64,000 nt of DNA. Source: Dasypus novemcinctus (lineage: Eukaryota; Chordata; Mammalia; Cingulata; Dasypodidae). Shown in pieces: positions 23,677 through 34,178 of the stretch. The notes under the pieces were generated by a model. It had not been told where the DNA came from and searched no databases. It saw only the letters and a list, made by a program, of their open reading frames with translations. Location: assembly GCF_030445035.2 (NCBI RefSeq), contig NC_080702.1, forward strand, positions 27,539,548 through 27,603,547, read 5' to 3'. Position numbers and translations under genes: made by a program. Position 1 is the stretch's first letter. Every line of letters starts with the position of its first letter.

Positions 23677-23993
23677 TTCCCAGTTGCGTGTCCTCGCGGG
23701 CCCCGGCCATGTGTTCGTCGCCCCGCGTGCCCCGCCCTCGACTGAGGTCGGAGCCGACGCCCCTGCCGCTGCCCCTGCCCCTGCCCCTGCCCGCGCCGAC
23801 CCCCGGCCAGGGCCCCTCGCCCTCCTCTCCCGGGCCGGGGGGGCCGGGCGGGGGTGGCGGGCGCGGCCGGAAGCTGCTGCTGCCCACGCCCCTCCTGCGG
23901 GACCTGTACACCCTCAGCGGACTCTATCCCTCCCCCTTCCACCGGGACAACTTCAGCCCCTACCTGTTCGCCAGCCGCGACCACCTGCTGTGA
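23115..23993 (+). CDS. PLPPR2: PLPPR2 alternative 3' end, longer C-terminus in another frame
   Basis: If the sixth coding exon runs to 23237 (donor CAG|GTAAGG), exons 23489-23540 and 23644-23993 are read in a different frame and stay open to a stop at 23991-23993. This gives about 454 aa in total. The new tail starts LSVAQEPEACRPHS, passes through PQNCARRGHLIPSC and a proline-leucine run from (CCCCTG)n, and ends in an ordered-looking stretch LYTLSGLYPSPFHRDNFSPY then LFASRDHLL. The 52 bases of 23489-23540 and 33 bases of 23644-23676 would be coding in two frames. The tail matches my memory of a longer mammalian isoform, but this was not checked. Confidence 0.65.
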   Translation, partial: VTCVVHNFQSRPPSGRRLSPWESLGQVPSVDSPLEKLSVAQVRGAGGCSRLERVAGGGRPRRQESRQAFWGWGVSWPWGGRGNRRREGRTPFLPLRLRVFPPWPRGCGRRGPGGAASPFLLPCLRNPRPAGHTRHRHGSPHPVSVKGVCVWGDRQGDFPGASCPLPRLTCAPPPPPEPQNCARRGHLIPSCVSSRAPAMCSSPRVPRPRLRSEPTPLPLPLPLPLPAPTPGQGPSPSSPGPGGPGGGGGRGRKLLLPTPLLRDLYTLSGLYPSPFHRDNFSPYLFASRDHLL

Positions 23994-24260
23994 GCCACCC
24001 TCCCCCTCCAGCCACCCACTCCCAAAGCTGCCCGCTCCCCCCCCCTCCTCCCCACCACGCGTGTGCCATGTGAGTGCCAAAGTCCCCCCCCCCCCACCCC
24101 ACTGTCCCTAGATCAGCCAGGCCCCGTGACCCCGGGATGGCTGGAAAGATGCTTGGGGGACCCCCTGCCTCCCCCTGCCCTCAGAGTGGGCAAAACTGGG
24201 AGGTGGGCCCCGCGTTGGCAGTGCCCTTTTAAGGGCCGAGGCCCGGCCAGCCACTGCCCA

Positions 24261-24437
24261 GCCAATGGGAGCCCTCAGTTCTTGGAATTCTAAACAAAGG
24301 GAGTTCCCTCCGGCCAATGGGAGCCTTTGCCTTGCTTAGACGCCGCAGCCGATTGGGCAGCAGTCAGCATCTGGACAGCCAATAGGAGCCCTTGGTTTTC
24401 AGAATCTCCAGGGTGGGTGGGTATGATTCCAGCCAAT
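24261..24437 (+). promoter_or_regulatory. Cluster of four GCCAAT boxes in PLPPR2 3' UTR
   Basis: GCCAAT(G/A)GG(A/G)G occurs at 24261, 24313, 24378 and 24432, spaced about 50-65 bp, each followed by AG-type or CCC-type flanks. It may be an old tandem duplication or an embedded promoter-like element; no function is shown. Confidence 0.4.
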
Positions 24438-24882
24438 GGGGGACCCCCCTCGTGTCTAAGCATGTGCAAAGGAGAGGAGGGAAAGGGGGTGAGCCGTCGT
24501 CACTGGTCCTCTCTGCTCTGAACCAGGGAGTCCAGTTGGGGGGTGGGGCAGGCTCCCCCAGGGCAGGGTCCCTGGGGCCCCCTCTTCCCCCTCGACCCTC
24601 CCGCCATGTGCAGCCTCTTGCCCACTCCGCCCTATTCATGCAGGGCTTGCCCCCAGTTCAGAGGGTTTGGGGTTTAGGGTGCTGTATCTCTCCTTGTCTG
24701 TACCCGGGTCATCCCCAGCCCTTCTTATTTATTAGGGGCGTGGGGACTGACTTTTTTCCCTTGAAACCCACCCCTGTTGTGGAGGGTGGGAGCCTCCTGC
24801 AGCTGTGCCAAGTAGGGAGGGGTGCCCCACCGTGGGCAGCCGAGAGCAGTGCTCCCCCTTTTCCTGCCCCCTCCTCCTCTTT

Positions 24883-24888
24883 AATAAA
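24883..24888 (+). terminator. PLPPR2: PLPPR2 polyadenylation signal AATAAA
   Basis: AATAAA in CTTTAATAAAGACCG, about 1.2 kb past the 343-aa stop and 0.9 kb past the alternative stop. Confidence 0.85.
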
Positions 24889-24929
24889 GACCGATTTGTA
24901 ACACAACTTTGACCTCCTGCCTTCTTCCG

Positions 24930-25050
24930 CCGTGTGTTGGGCTCGGGTTGAAATCTCGGCTCAGCAGTTCGGGCCGTGTGGCTTCGAGAGAGTTAATCAA
25001 CCTCTCTGTGCCCTCGTTTCTGCATGTGTCCAATGCGCCTGGCCCCAGGA
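24930..25050 (+). repeat. MIR-like SINE
   Basis: Matches the MIR order: TGAAATCTCGGCTCAGCAG, GTGTGGCTTCGAGAGAGTTA, ATCAACCTCTCTGTGCC, CGTTTCTGCATGTG. Confidence 0.6.
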
Positions 25051-27520
25051 GCCAGGCGCGAGGCACACACATGCGCGGCGAGGGGTTTTACACGTGCGTG
25101 TGTTCCACAGGACAGCTGGCCCGGGTCAGGGTCCAGCGGGCGGCAGGGGATAGGGGGAGGAGAACTGGGGGGGGATCCTGCCAGGAACGAGGGTGCCGAT
25201 GGGCAGGAGGAATCAGCAAGCCGAGATCTCCGGCTTCATGGGTGAGAGCAGGGGTTGCTGATTGCCTAGCTGAACCCCCGAGGGTTAAGCGAGAGTCTGC
25301 GAGGGTGAGAGGGATGGGAGAGCCACAGACCCCACCGTCCGAGGGGCTTCAGACAGACCATCAGGGTGCAAAGTCATCCCACAACCAGGGAGGACTCCGC
25401 TTCCCTTCCCGCTCATTCAGTCATTCATCAAACACTTATGGGGTGCCTCCTGTGTACCAGGTGCTGTTTAGATTGGATCCGGGGCTAAAGCAGTGAACAG
25501 AGCAAGTCCCTGTCATTTTAGCACTAAGAGGTGAGTGACAGAAAATAAACAAGATAAATCAACGATAGACAGATCCACAATTCTAAAGTCAAAAAGGTCT
25601 GAAACATATGAATAATTCTTTTATAAAACAAAAATATTCAGTTCTCACTAGGTTTTATTAAGAAATGAGTCAATGAGGTTCTGCTTTCAAATAATCATTA
25701 CAGATCACGCAGCAGCTACAGCTATATGGATTTCAGAATTGCAGAAAAGAAACAGCCAACTTTGATTTAATGTATACTTTATATACAATAAATTACATCT
25801 TAATTTTTTAAAACATGGGGACACACCTGGACACAGTAAAGCAGAACATGTAACCCTTCTTGAAAATCATCAATGAAGTTATTTAAAAATCAGTTGTTTG
25901 CAACAAAGACTAGCAAGAAAGAAAAAAAAAAATCTGAAAACCAATTTCTTTCCCATAATGGATTGGTGGCCAAACCTGATCTGAGATGACATGAGGCTAT
26001 GTACAGTTCTTTTCTCAAATGTTCTTTTTTTTTAATCAGAGAAGTTGTGGTTCACAGAAAAAGAAATCATGCATAAAATACAGGGTTCCTATATTATGCA
26101 TAGCTTGTAATGATCTCACTCGATGTGAATATTATGTTTCTCTGCAGATAAAGTGATTTGGGGATGTTGAATCTCTTTTGAATATCTGAAAAATGCTGAA
26201 TGGCAAACTTGAGGCTCAAGGATATCTTTGATATCTTAAACGTGGGCACACGATAAGGAGAAATCGCAAGGGGAGGGGAAAGATAGGATGATTGTGAGAT
26301 GGAGTTTGCGATTTAAAGAGGGTGGTCAAGTAAGTTTTCTCTAAGGAGCTGAGACCTGAGGGAGGCGAGGGGGCAGCCGTGCAGATGATCTGGGGGCGAG
26401 TGTTCCAGGCAGAGCAGACAGCGAGTGCAAAGGTCCTGAGGCAGCAAATGCCTGGAGCGTTCAAGGAACAGCGTGCGGGTGTGAGAGAGAAGGAGATAAA
26501 GTGAGAGGAGGTTAGGGCGGTGGCAGGACTGACCGTGGGCCGTGGTGAACGGGATGGGAGGCGTGAGAAGCTGAAGGCAGAGGCGGGACAGGATCATGGA
26601 GACTCCCTGCTTGGCCAACCAAGGCTCCCGTTCCCAGGGCTCGAACCCTGAGACCCTGGTCCCTCCTGACGAACAGCTGCCTCCACAGGGGCCAGGGAAA
26701 AAGCAAGTTTCAGCACAGCGGACAGCGCCTCCGGCCGGCCTGGTCGGGAACTGTCCGTGGTGCTGATATTACTGCGTCTTGAGGAAAAAGTAGGGTGGGG
26801 ACAGGGAGACCCAAGGAGGTGTCTGGGGCAGCAGAGAAAGCGACCCTTAGTTTTACACCCACCCCCATGCCAGGATGGATAGCCTTAGGAAGAGAACACA
26901 GACTGGGCTGTAGCGGCTGATTCAAAAAACTTCTTGACATTTCCCCAATGGGTCGCATGGGATCACAAAGTCAACTCAGCTAAAACGAAGCTCCGGTGAA
27001 ACACGTAAGGCAGATCAGGGCCCTCCTCTGCTCACACTCCTCTCATGGCCAATTAGAATAAGCCAACTCAGAGTCAGAATCTAAAATATAGGTCACCAGG
27101 GGAGGAGGTTGGGAGCGGGACAGAGAAGTTAAGGCTCAAAATGTCCAGGGTTCCTATGTGGAATGAACGAAATGTTTTGCTAATGGATGCTGTTGATGGG
27201 AACACAACACTGTGACTGCAATTCAAAGCACTGAAATAGGTATCTGGCGTGATTAAAAGTGGAAAGGTTAGATGGTATATATGGTAACAGAATTTAAAAA
27301 ATTTTAATCCATGGAACTACGCTACACAGTGAACTCTGGGTTAAACCATGGACTTTGATTAATAAGTCCAATGATAAAAATGTGTTCTCATGAATTCTAA
27401 CAAATGTTCAGTACCAAAGCAAGATGGTGTTGGTGGGTGGTATATGGGAATTTTGTGCATGATTGTTCTGTGAATCCACTAATTCTCTAATAAATTTTTC
27501 AAAAAACACCTCTCCTCACC
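25051..27520. repeat. Intergenic ancient repeats and an L1-like tail, no gene seen
   Basis: 25420-25560 and 26280-26600 carry old mammalian repeat text (GGGTGCCTCCTGTGTACCAGG; GTTCCAGGCAGAGCAGACAG; GCAAAGGTCCTGAGGC). 25560-26210 is AT-rich and degraded. 27120-27510 resembles a xenarthran L1 3' end (GGTATATGGGAATTTTGTGC, ATTCTCTAATAAA). The open frames are short and featureless. Confidence 0.5.
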
Positions 27521-27700
27521 CCTATAGCACTTTGAGGAAAAGCCAAAATTCTCCCATTGCCTCAGGGCCCTTGCACTTGCAGGGGCCTAGCCCTGGAACA
27601 ACCTTCCACCCATATTTGCATGGTTCACTCCCTTGCCTCCTTCCAGTTTTGCTTCAAATGCCACCTTTTCTGCAAAGCCTGCCCTGACCCACCCTATTAA
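27521..27700 (+). repeat. L2-like 3' fragment
   Basis: Contains CAGGGCCCTTGCACTTGC and TTTTGCTTCAAATGCCACC followed by GCAAAGCCTGCCCTGACC, in the order typical of L2 3' ends. Confidence 0.6.
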
Positions 27701-27717
27701 AAATTACAATACAAAAT

Positions 27718-28133
27718 AAATTGGGAAGCAGATTTGGTTCAATGAATAGAGCGTCCGCCTACCATATGGGAGGTCCAGGGTTCAAACCCAGGGCCTCCTG
27801 ACCCGTGTGGAGCTGGCCCATGCACAGTGCTGATGCGCGCAAGGAGTGCCCTGCCACGCAGGGGTGGCCCCCGTGTAGGGGAACCCCGTGTGCAAGGAGT
27901 GCGCCCCGTAAGGAGAGCCGCCCAGCGCAAAATAAAGTCCAGCCTGCCCAGGAGTGGCGCCACCCACACGGAGAGCTGATGCAGCAAGATGATGCAACAA
28001 AAAGAGACCCAGATTCCCGGTGCTGCTGACAAGAATGCAAGTGGACACAGAACACACAGCGAATGGACAGAGAGAGCAGACAACTGGAGAGGAGGGAAGG
28101 GGAGAGAAATAAATAAACCTTCAAAATAAATAA
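27718..28133 (+). repeat. DAS-type SINE, full length
   Basis: Complete head, body and tail, flanked by the duplication CAAAATAAAT. It is the first SINE of this family after a gap of about 21 kb. Confidence 0.9.
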
Positions 28134-28224
28134 ACAACTGGCCCTCCCAACTTCCATTCCCTATGCAAAAAAAAAAAAAAAAGAAAGAAAAAAAATGTTG
28201 GGGGGTCTATACTTATCTCCTCAC

Positions 28225-28402
28225 ATACTGTTTAAAATTCCGCATTGGGCTTAGTGTCCATAATTTGCCTCCCAACAAGGATGTCAGCTCCCATGAGGGA
28301 AGAGATTTTATCAGTTGCCTGCCTGCTGCTTTGTCCTCAGGGCCCACCACACAGCCTGGTCCACAGCAGGTGCTCAAAAAATGTTGGTCAAATGAATGAG
28401 TT
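28225..28402 (+). repeat. L2-like 3' end
   Basis: GTCAGCTCCCATGAGGGAAG, then CACAGCAGGTGCTCAAAAAA and TTGGTCAAATGAATGA, the usual L2 terminal pattern. Confidence 0.65.
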
Positions 28403-28789
28403 TATCACTCGAGCACGCTGATAAGCCAGGGGAAGGTATATAATGCAAGACCAGGGCTTCCCCGCGTCCTGCCCCCCCCAGCCCAGTTCTGTCCACACTG
28501 CCCCCCTCCAGGGAGCCCCTCCTTGTAAGTGTTCAGCTGTCAGGACCTGAAGGTGGGATTCTGAGACGTGAGAGGAAAGACTGTTTCTGAGCATATGCCA
28601 AAAGTCCACATCTTAGCTGAGAGTACTCACTCACCTACATTTACAAAAACATACTGTGTGTCCAGGAGCACAATGCACACAAAGACCCTTACTTTTGTGG
28701 AATACTGGCATTCTCATGTGGAGAGGCCATACAAATAAATACATAATCTTGGGAGGGAGAAGTTATTTGAAGAGAAATGAAGATGGAAA

Positions 28790-29360
28790 AGTAATTGTAG
28801 AGCGTAGCAGTTTGATACTATTGATGAATTCCAAAAAGAAATATTGGATTATGTTTGTAAACTGATCTTTTCCTCTGGGCATATCAGATTATATTGGATT
28901 CATAGGTTTACCTGATTAAGTAACTACTTAATCAGGTAAATCTCTTGTGCCAGTAGGGTATTGTGTCCCCGCCCCTGGGTGGGTGGGGACTCACAGATAA
29001 AAGTCATGGCAAAGGACAGAGTTGGAGGGTTTTTGATGTTGGAGTTTGATGCTGAAGCCTTAAGCTGGAGCCCCAAGAAGTCAGCTCACAGAGGAAAGAG
29101 AAGCAAGCCCCAGGAAGAGAGGAACCTTGAAGCCAGAGAGAAGCAAGCCCCACGAATGTAGGAACCCAGGAAGCCTGAACCCTTGCAGATGTCAGCAGCT
29201 GTCTAGCTCCAACACGTGGAAATAGACTTTGGGGAGGGAAGTAACTTACACTTCATGGCCTGGTATCTGTAAGCTGCTACCCCAAATAAATTCCCTTTAT
29301 AACAACCAACCAATTTCTGGTGTTTTGCATCAGCACCCCTTTGGCTGACTAATACATAAA
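28790..29360 (+). repeat. Xenarthran interspersed repeat, family uncertain (possible solo LTR or non-autonomous element)
   Basis: A coherent unit running from about GCAGTTTGATACTATTGATG to CTTTGGCTGACTAATACA, with GGGACTCACAGATAAAAGTC and ACACGTGGAAATAGACTTTG inside and an AATAAA near the end. No coding capacity. Moderately old. The family could not be fixed by eye. Confidence 0.45.
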
Positions 29361-29644
29361 GTGATGGGCATGGGAGTTTAGACAGGTGCTCAGGGACAGC
29401 CTCCGGAATAGGTGACATTTGAGCAGAGGCCCGTATGGGAAGGGAAAAGTAAGCTACAGGAATACCTGGCAGCTGCCTGCTCTAGCAAAGGCAATGGGAA
29501 GTGGGAAGGCCCTGGGGCAGGGCTGTGCTTGGCCTGTCCGTGTGTATATAACCAGGAGGGGTTGTGTGGTGTGGGTGTCGCTGTTGGGTTCTTGTGCATT
29601 TGGAGTGTTGCTACATGACATGAATCACAGGTTGTGTATCCGTG

Positions 29645-29723
29645 GGGAGAATGGGCGGGATTGAACCCAGGACCTCGTACATGGGAAGCAGGCGCTCAAC
29701 CACTGAGCTACATCTGCTCCCCT
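29645..29723 (-). repeat. Short tRNA-only SINE, reverse orientation
   Basis: TTGAACCCAGGACCTCGTAC and CTCAACCACTGAGCTACATC are the reverse complements of B and A box regions. Confidence 0.75.
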
Positions 29724-30580
29724 AACATGCGCTTTACTGTGCATGTGTCTGTAGAAAAGGCTGCAGGCACATTAGTTGAGAGGAAATCTGTGTGTGTGTG
29801 TGTGTGCGCGCAGTGGCGTTGTCATGTTTTTAAATTTATTTTTCTCTTTTATTTGCATTGTCGTGTTGTATCAGAGTGCGTCCTGTTTTTATGAGGCCAA
29901 GGAGAACGTGGGAGATCGTGTAGGCACGGGATGCTTTGTGTCACGATGAGGATAAGGGGGTGAACGATAAGGGTAGAGCGTTGAGCATGGGGATGATGGG
30001 GGCTTTTGTAAGCGTGCCGAGTGGGGTGGGGCTGTGGGGGTGTCTAGGTTTTGGGGGATGTTGTGAAGCTGTTTTCTGGCCCCCACGGGGAGAAAGCCCA
30101 GGAAACCTCAGTTCCGCCCTGCCCCTGGGTCTCCTGGCAACACGACCACTTGGAAGTTACCAGGAGACGGAGTTGCCACGGCAACGCAGGGTTGAGTGGC
30201 AGCTCTTGGGGCGAAGTCTGGGTGAGCATCCCCAGCCAGTGATCACTCACCTTCTTCTTCCTCCTCGCCCAGTTTGTAACAAACCCCGCCTTGCCCTGTT
30301 CTCCGAGCAGCACCCGAGAAGCCCCCAGGCCAGTGGGGAAGCCATCTGAAGCCCCTCTTCTCACAGACCCCCCCAGAGGCATGTCACTGCAGGTAGCCTT
30401 CCCCCTCTCCCCGCCTCGCCGTGGCTGTTGGGTGACAGCGGCTGACACTGACACAGACACAGGCCCATCCCCAGCCTTTCTCTGAGATATCCCGAGCACT
30501 CTTTGACACGGGAGTGGACTGAGGCTTGGAGATTTGGGCTGCTCCCTCCAACTCTCGACCCTTCTGTGGTCTGATGAGCT
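29724..30580. other. Intergenic, no gene seen
   Basis: Unique sequence with a (GT)n(GC)n tract near 29790. No supported gene. Confidence 0.4.
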
Positions 30581-30584
30581 GAAC

Positions 30585-30930
30585 CACTCAAAAAGTGGCC
30601 ACGGGAGCTGCTGAGGGCAGGGAGAGGGAAGAGGAGATATGATGTGGGGGCATTTTCAGGACTTGGAGTTGTCCTGGGCGGTGCTGCAGGGACAGATGCT
30701 GGACATTGTGTGTCCTCCCATTGCCCACTGGGTGGACTGGGGGAGAGTGTCAGCTACAATGTCAACCACTATCCATGTGTTCCAAAATACATTCACCAAA
30801 TGCAGTGAATGTCCCACAATGATGAAAGAGGTTGTTGATGTGGGAAGAGGGGGGTGAGGGTGGTGGGTGAGGGTGGTAGGAGATATATGGGGACCTCATA
30901 TATTTTTTGAATGTAACATTTTAAAAAAAT
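30585..30930 (+). repeat. Xenarthran interspersed repeat, same family as 62.57-62.92 kb
   Basis: Shares with the 62.6-kb copy, in order: GATATGATGTGGGGGCATTT, GATGCTGGACATTGTGTGTC, CCCACTGGGTGGACTGGGG, ATGATGAAAGAGGTTGTTGA, TATATGGGGACCTCAT and a T-rich or AATGTAACATTTTA end. Its TATATGGG...AATGTAACATTT end suggests relation to an L1 3' UTR. Confidence 0.7.
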
Positions 30931-31094
30931 AGAGAAAACAAAAACAAAATAAGAGTAATCAGGCTGCCTCTCCCGGCCTACTCCCCCAAAGGCGGGTCTT
31001 GGCGCCCCCCAAACCGCCCCATTGCCCCCTTCTCAGGCCAGGTTGGCTCTTCCAGGGGAGCTAGGCAAAAGGCGATTGCGTTTTGATGGACAAA

Positions 31095-31201
31095 CCCCAG
31101 GGCCCAATGAGCAAGCTGCTCCTATGCAACCAATAGGGCGTCGGCTTGGGCGGGACGAAGGCCGGGAACTGGCCCGCCGATTGGACAGAGGCGCGCGGCG
31201 A
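31095..31201 (+). promoter_or_regulatory. SWSAP1: SWSAP1 proximal promoter with CCAAT box
   Basis: CCAAT at 31130-31134 (ATGCAACCAATAGGGCG), about 70 bases upstream of the ATG, in CpG-rich sequence. No TATA box. Confidence 0.55.
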
Positions 31202-32536
31202 ATGGCGGAGACGCTGAGGCGGGTGCTGAGCGCGGGCGGCGCGGCCGGGCCCGGGGAGGAAAGCGCGGGGCAGGCCGGACCGCCCTTGCTGCTGCTCGGC
31301 GGCCCGGGCTCCGGGAAGACAGCGCTGCTGTTCGCGGCCGCCCTGGAGGCGGCGGGGGAGGGCCGCGGCCCCGTCCTCTTCCTGGCCCGGAGGCCGCTGC
31401 AGAGCCTGCCCCGCGCCGCGACGCGAGTGCCGCTCGACCCGCTGCGCCTCCAGGTAACGGCCGGGCGGGACCAGAGGCGGGCCGGCCAATGGTGGCGCGG
31501 GCCGAGTGTTGAGTGACAGGCAGGCCGACCTGTGGCGCGGCCGGAGCGAGCCGGGGCGGTTTCCCCTCCCGTGGGGCGGAGTCAGTAGCGAGCGAGGGGC
31601 GGGCCGGGCGGAGCTTAATTAAGATGGAGTGAGAGGCCGCCCAACCACGAGACGGCGTTAGCGAGAGGCGGAGCCAGAGGGGGATAAGGGGCGGGGCTAA
31701 CTTGGAGTTTCGTCCGGACTGCTGTGGGTTACTCTGGAGTTGCAGTCAAGGGCGGAGCAAAATCGGGAGCTCTAGGGGCGGTTTTTCGGTGGATTTGGCA
31801 AATCCACCTTGACCTCAACTTAACACCGGCCAGTGCTGCGTGGTAGAAGAACAAGAGGCGCTTAGAACGAGTATTTAGCCGTTCCGAGCTGCCTCATCCT
31901 GCAACCAGCTGTGTGGAGAGGTAGTGAGAGCACCGTCCAAAGAAGTATGCAAGCAGTCAGCACTGCCGCGGCCGGAATTCGGGATCCCGACGGCTGAAGC
32001 TGGTCCTTCCCTTCTTTTCTTCCTTCTAGAAGATCCGCTTCCAGTACCCATCCTCCACTCGGGAGCTGCTCCGCCTCCTCTGCAGTGCCCACGAGGCCCG
32101 GGCACCGACCCCCTCCCTCCTCCTGCTCGACGGCCTGGAAGAGTACCTGGCCGAGGACCTGGGGCCCCACCGAGCCGCCCACCTGGCCGCCCTGCTCCTG
32201 GACACTGCCGCTCATTTCAGCCACCGGGCCCGGCCCGGCCGGGGCTGCGGGGTCGTGGTGGCCCTGCAGACCCCGGAGGAGGGAGATGGGGGCGAGGTAC
32301 TGCAGTTGGCACTGCTGCAGCGGTATTTCCCCGCCCGCTGCTGGCTGCAGACAGCTGCGCCCGGCCCAGGACAGCGCCGCCGCCTCCAAGCCAGCCTGGA
32401 GCCGGGCGGACCGGGCCCCAGGACAGAGTGGGAGGTAGCTTTCAGCCCAGATGGAGAGATGACCGTCACCCCACGGGCCGCCGAGACCCGTGACCCCAGC
32501 CAAGACAAGGGCCCAAGCTCTGGAGGCCAGCCCTGA
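31202..32536 (+). CDS. SWSAP1: SWSAP1, SWS1-associated ATPase
   Basis: RAD51-paralogue-like ATPase that with ZSWIM7/SWS1 forms the Shu complex acting in homologous recombination in the nucleus. Two exons, 31202-31453 and 32030-32536, GT-AG, phase 0, give 252 aa. Walker A GGPGSGKT is at residues 33-40 and a Walker B-like LLLDGLEEYL follows the exon junction (KIRFQYPSSTRELLRLL at its start). The C-terminus ends in SSGGQP. The ATG at 31202 (MAETLRRVLSAGG) is chosen because the human start codon position (as I recall, just before GPPLLLLG) is glutamine-alanine here, so a longer N-terminus is needed. The frame stays open further upstream to 31022, but that extension crosses the CCAAT promoter. It converges on EPOR. 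Confidence 0.93.
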
Positions 32537-32784
32537 GTCTCGACTTGTGGCAGCCTTCCTGTGCCTCAGTTTCCCACGAATCAAATGGCACTTGGAAGGC
32601 TTGCCTCGGGACAGGTTGTGCAGCCTCAAAGACCTAATGAATGTCAAGTGCTTCTGCTCATTTAAAAATATCACCAGGTACCCATTGTGCCCAGGCAATG
32701 TATTGTTTTGTCTTGAGCTTTATAAAGGGTTTCATACAAAATGGAATCTTCTGAGCCCTCCTTCTTTTCCCAATCAATATATAT
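32537..32784 (+). other. SWSAP1: SWSAP1 3' UTR, no canonical polyadenylation signal
   Basis: No AATAAA or ATTAAA was seen before the SINE at 32785; only variants such as TTTATAAAGG near 32720. Confidence 0.4.
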
Positions 32785-33199
32785 TTTTAAAGATTTATTT
32801 AATTATTTCTCTCCCCTTCTCCCCACCCCACACCCCGGTTGTCTGTTCTCTGTGTCTATTTGCTGCGTAGTCTTCTTTGTCTGCTTCTGTTGTCAGCGGG
32901 CCGGGAATCTGTGTCTCTTTTTGTTGCGTCACCTTGTTGCTTCAGCTCTCCGTGTGGGCGGCGCCATTTCTGGGCAGGCTGCACTTTCTTTCACGCTGGG
33001 CGGCTCTCCTTACGGGGTGCACTCCTTGCACGTGGGGCTCCCCTACGCGGGGGACACCCCTGCGTGGCAGGGCACTCCTTGCGCTCATCAGCACTGCACA
33101 TGGACCTGCTGCACACGGGTCAAGGAGGCCCGGGGTTTGAACCGCGGACCTCCCATGTGGTAGACGGACGCCCTAACCACTGGGCCAAGTCCGCTTCCC
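32785..33199 (-). repeat. DAS-type SINE, full length, reverse orientation
   Basis: Tail (TTTAAAGATTTATTTAATT) on the left and tRNA head on the right. Target-site duplication CCCAATCAATAT on both sides. Confidence 0.92.
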
Positions 33200-34060
33200 C
33201 CAATCAATATTATTACAAAGATTCGGCCACATTCTTTAGCTCATTCGTTATCCCTAGTGCATATAATCCCCCATTTATTTGTCAGATTGATTTACTTACA
33301 GCTGTGAACACACATCACAAGTATGTGTGTGAAGGGTTTTTTTTTTGTTTTTTGTTTTTGTCTTTTATTTTTTTAAGGATACACTGATCACACAAAATGT
33401 GTGAAAGTTTTTAGAGCCTTTACCTAGAAGTACCATTGCTGGAGCAGAAGGTACGTGAATTTTCAGCTTTCCTAGATGACACCAAACTGGTTTCAAAGTG
33501 GTTGAACCAGAGCTCCCTCCCGCTGACCCACATCCGCACCAACCCTGGGTGACGTCGGAAGGTTTTCTTGGAAAAGGGACTGCTGCAGAATAATGCCCAA
33601 TGACTTCTTGTGATTGTCATCATTTCTGGCAGAGACTAGCAAAGGCTCACTCAACAGCTGTCCCCTCCCTGGGCGTCCAGCTAAACTGCATTTCCCAGCC
33701 CTCCACGTGGCTGGCCGGGATCTCGTGACGCTTCCTGGCCAATGGAATGCGAGAAGAGACGGGCAGCACTTCCAGGCCAGGTTCCTGAGATGGCCCGCAG
33801 AATCTTCTGCAGTCTCTCTCTTCTCTTACTGGCCGGCGGGATGCAGCGATTCCACGTAAAGCCCCCCCGAGAAGCCCCTAGGGGTGGGGGAAGCTATAAG
33901 TGGAAAAACTCGGGGCTCATGCCTCATGCCAGGGAACGACTCCCCACTTATCTGACTTGAGATGTGAGAGAAACCTCTCAGGGCACGAAACCTCAGGGCA
34001 CGAAGCCACTGAGACTTGGGGGTTGTTTGTTACAGCAGCTAGCGTAACATACTAGCTCAT
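33200..34060. repeat. SWSAP1-EPOR intergenic, ancient repeat remnants
   Basis: 33200-33620 resembles a degraded mammalian retroposon region. 33640-34050 is a coherent old interspersed repeat (AACTGCATTTCCCAGCCCTC ... GGGGGTTGTTTGTTACAGCA) of uncertain family. No gene was seen. Confidence 0.4.
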
Positions 34061-34172
34061 TTTATTATGGTTATTAATCAGGGTTCCAGGGCTAAAATTT
34101 CAGACCGTTCAAAGACTTTCGCTGCGGAAAGATGGGCCTTACAGGGTGTCGGCAGAAGTCATAATAGAAAAA

Positions 34173-34178
34173 TTTAAT
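34173..34178 (-). terminator. EPOR: Possible EPOR polyadenylation signal ATTAAA
   Basis: TTTAAT on the plus strand, about 180 bases past the EPOR stop. A canonical AATAAA (TTTATT on plus) lies at 34061-34066 as an alternative. Confidence 0.4.
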
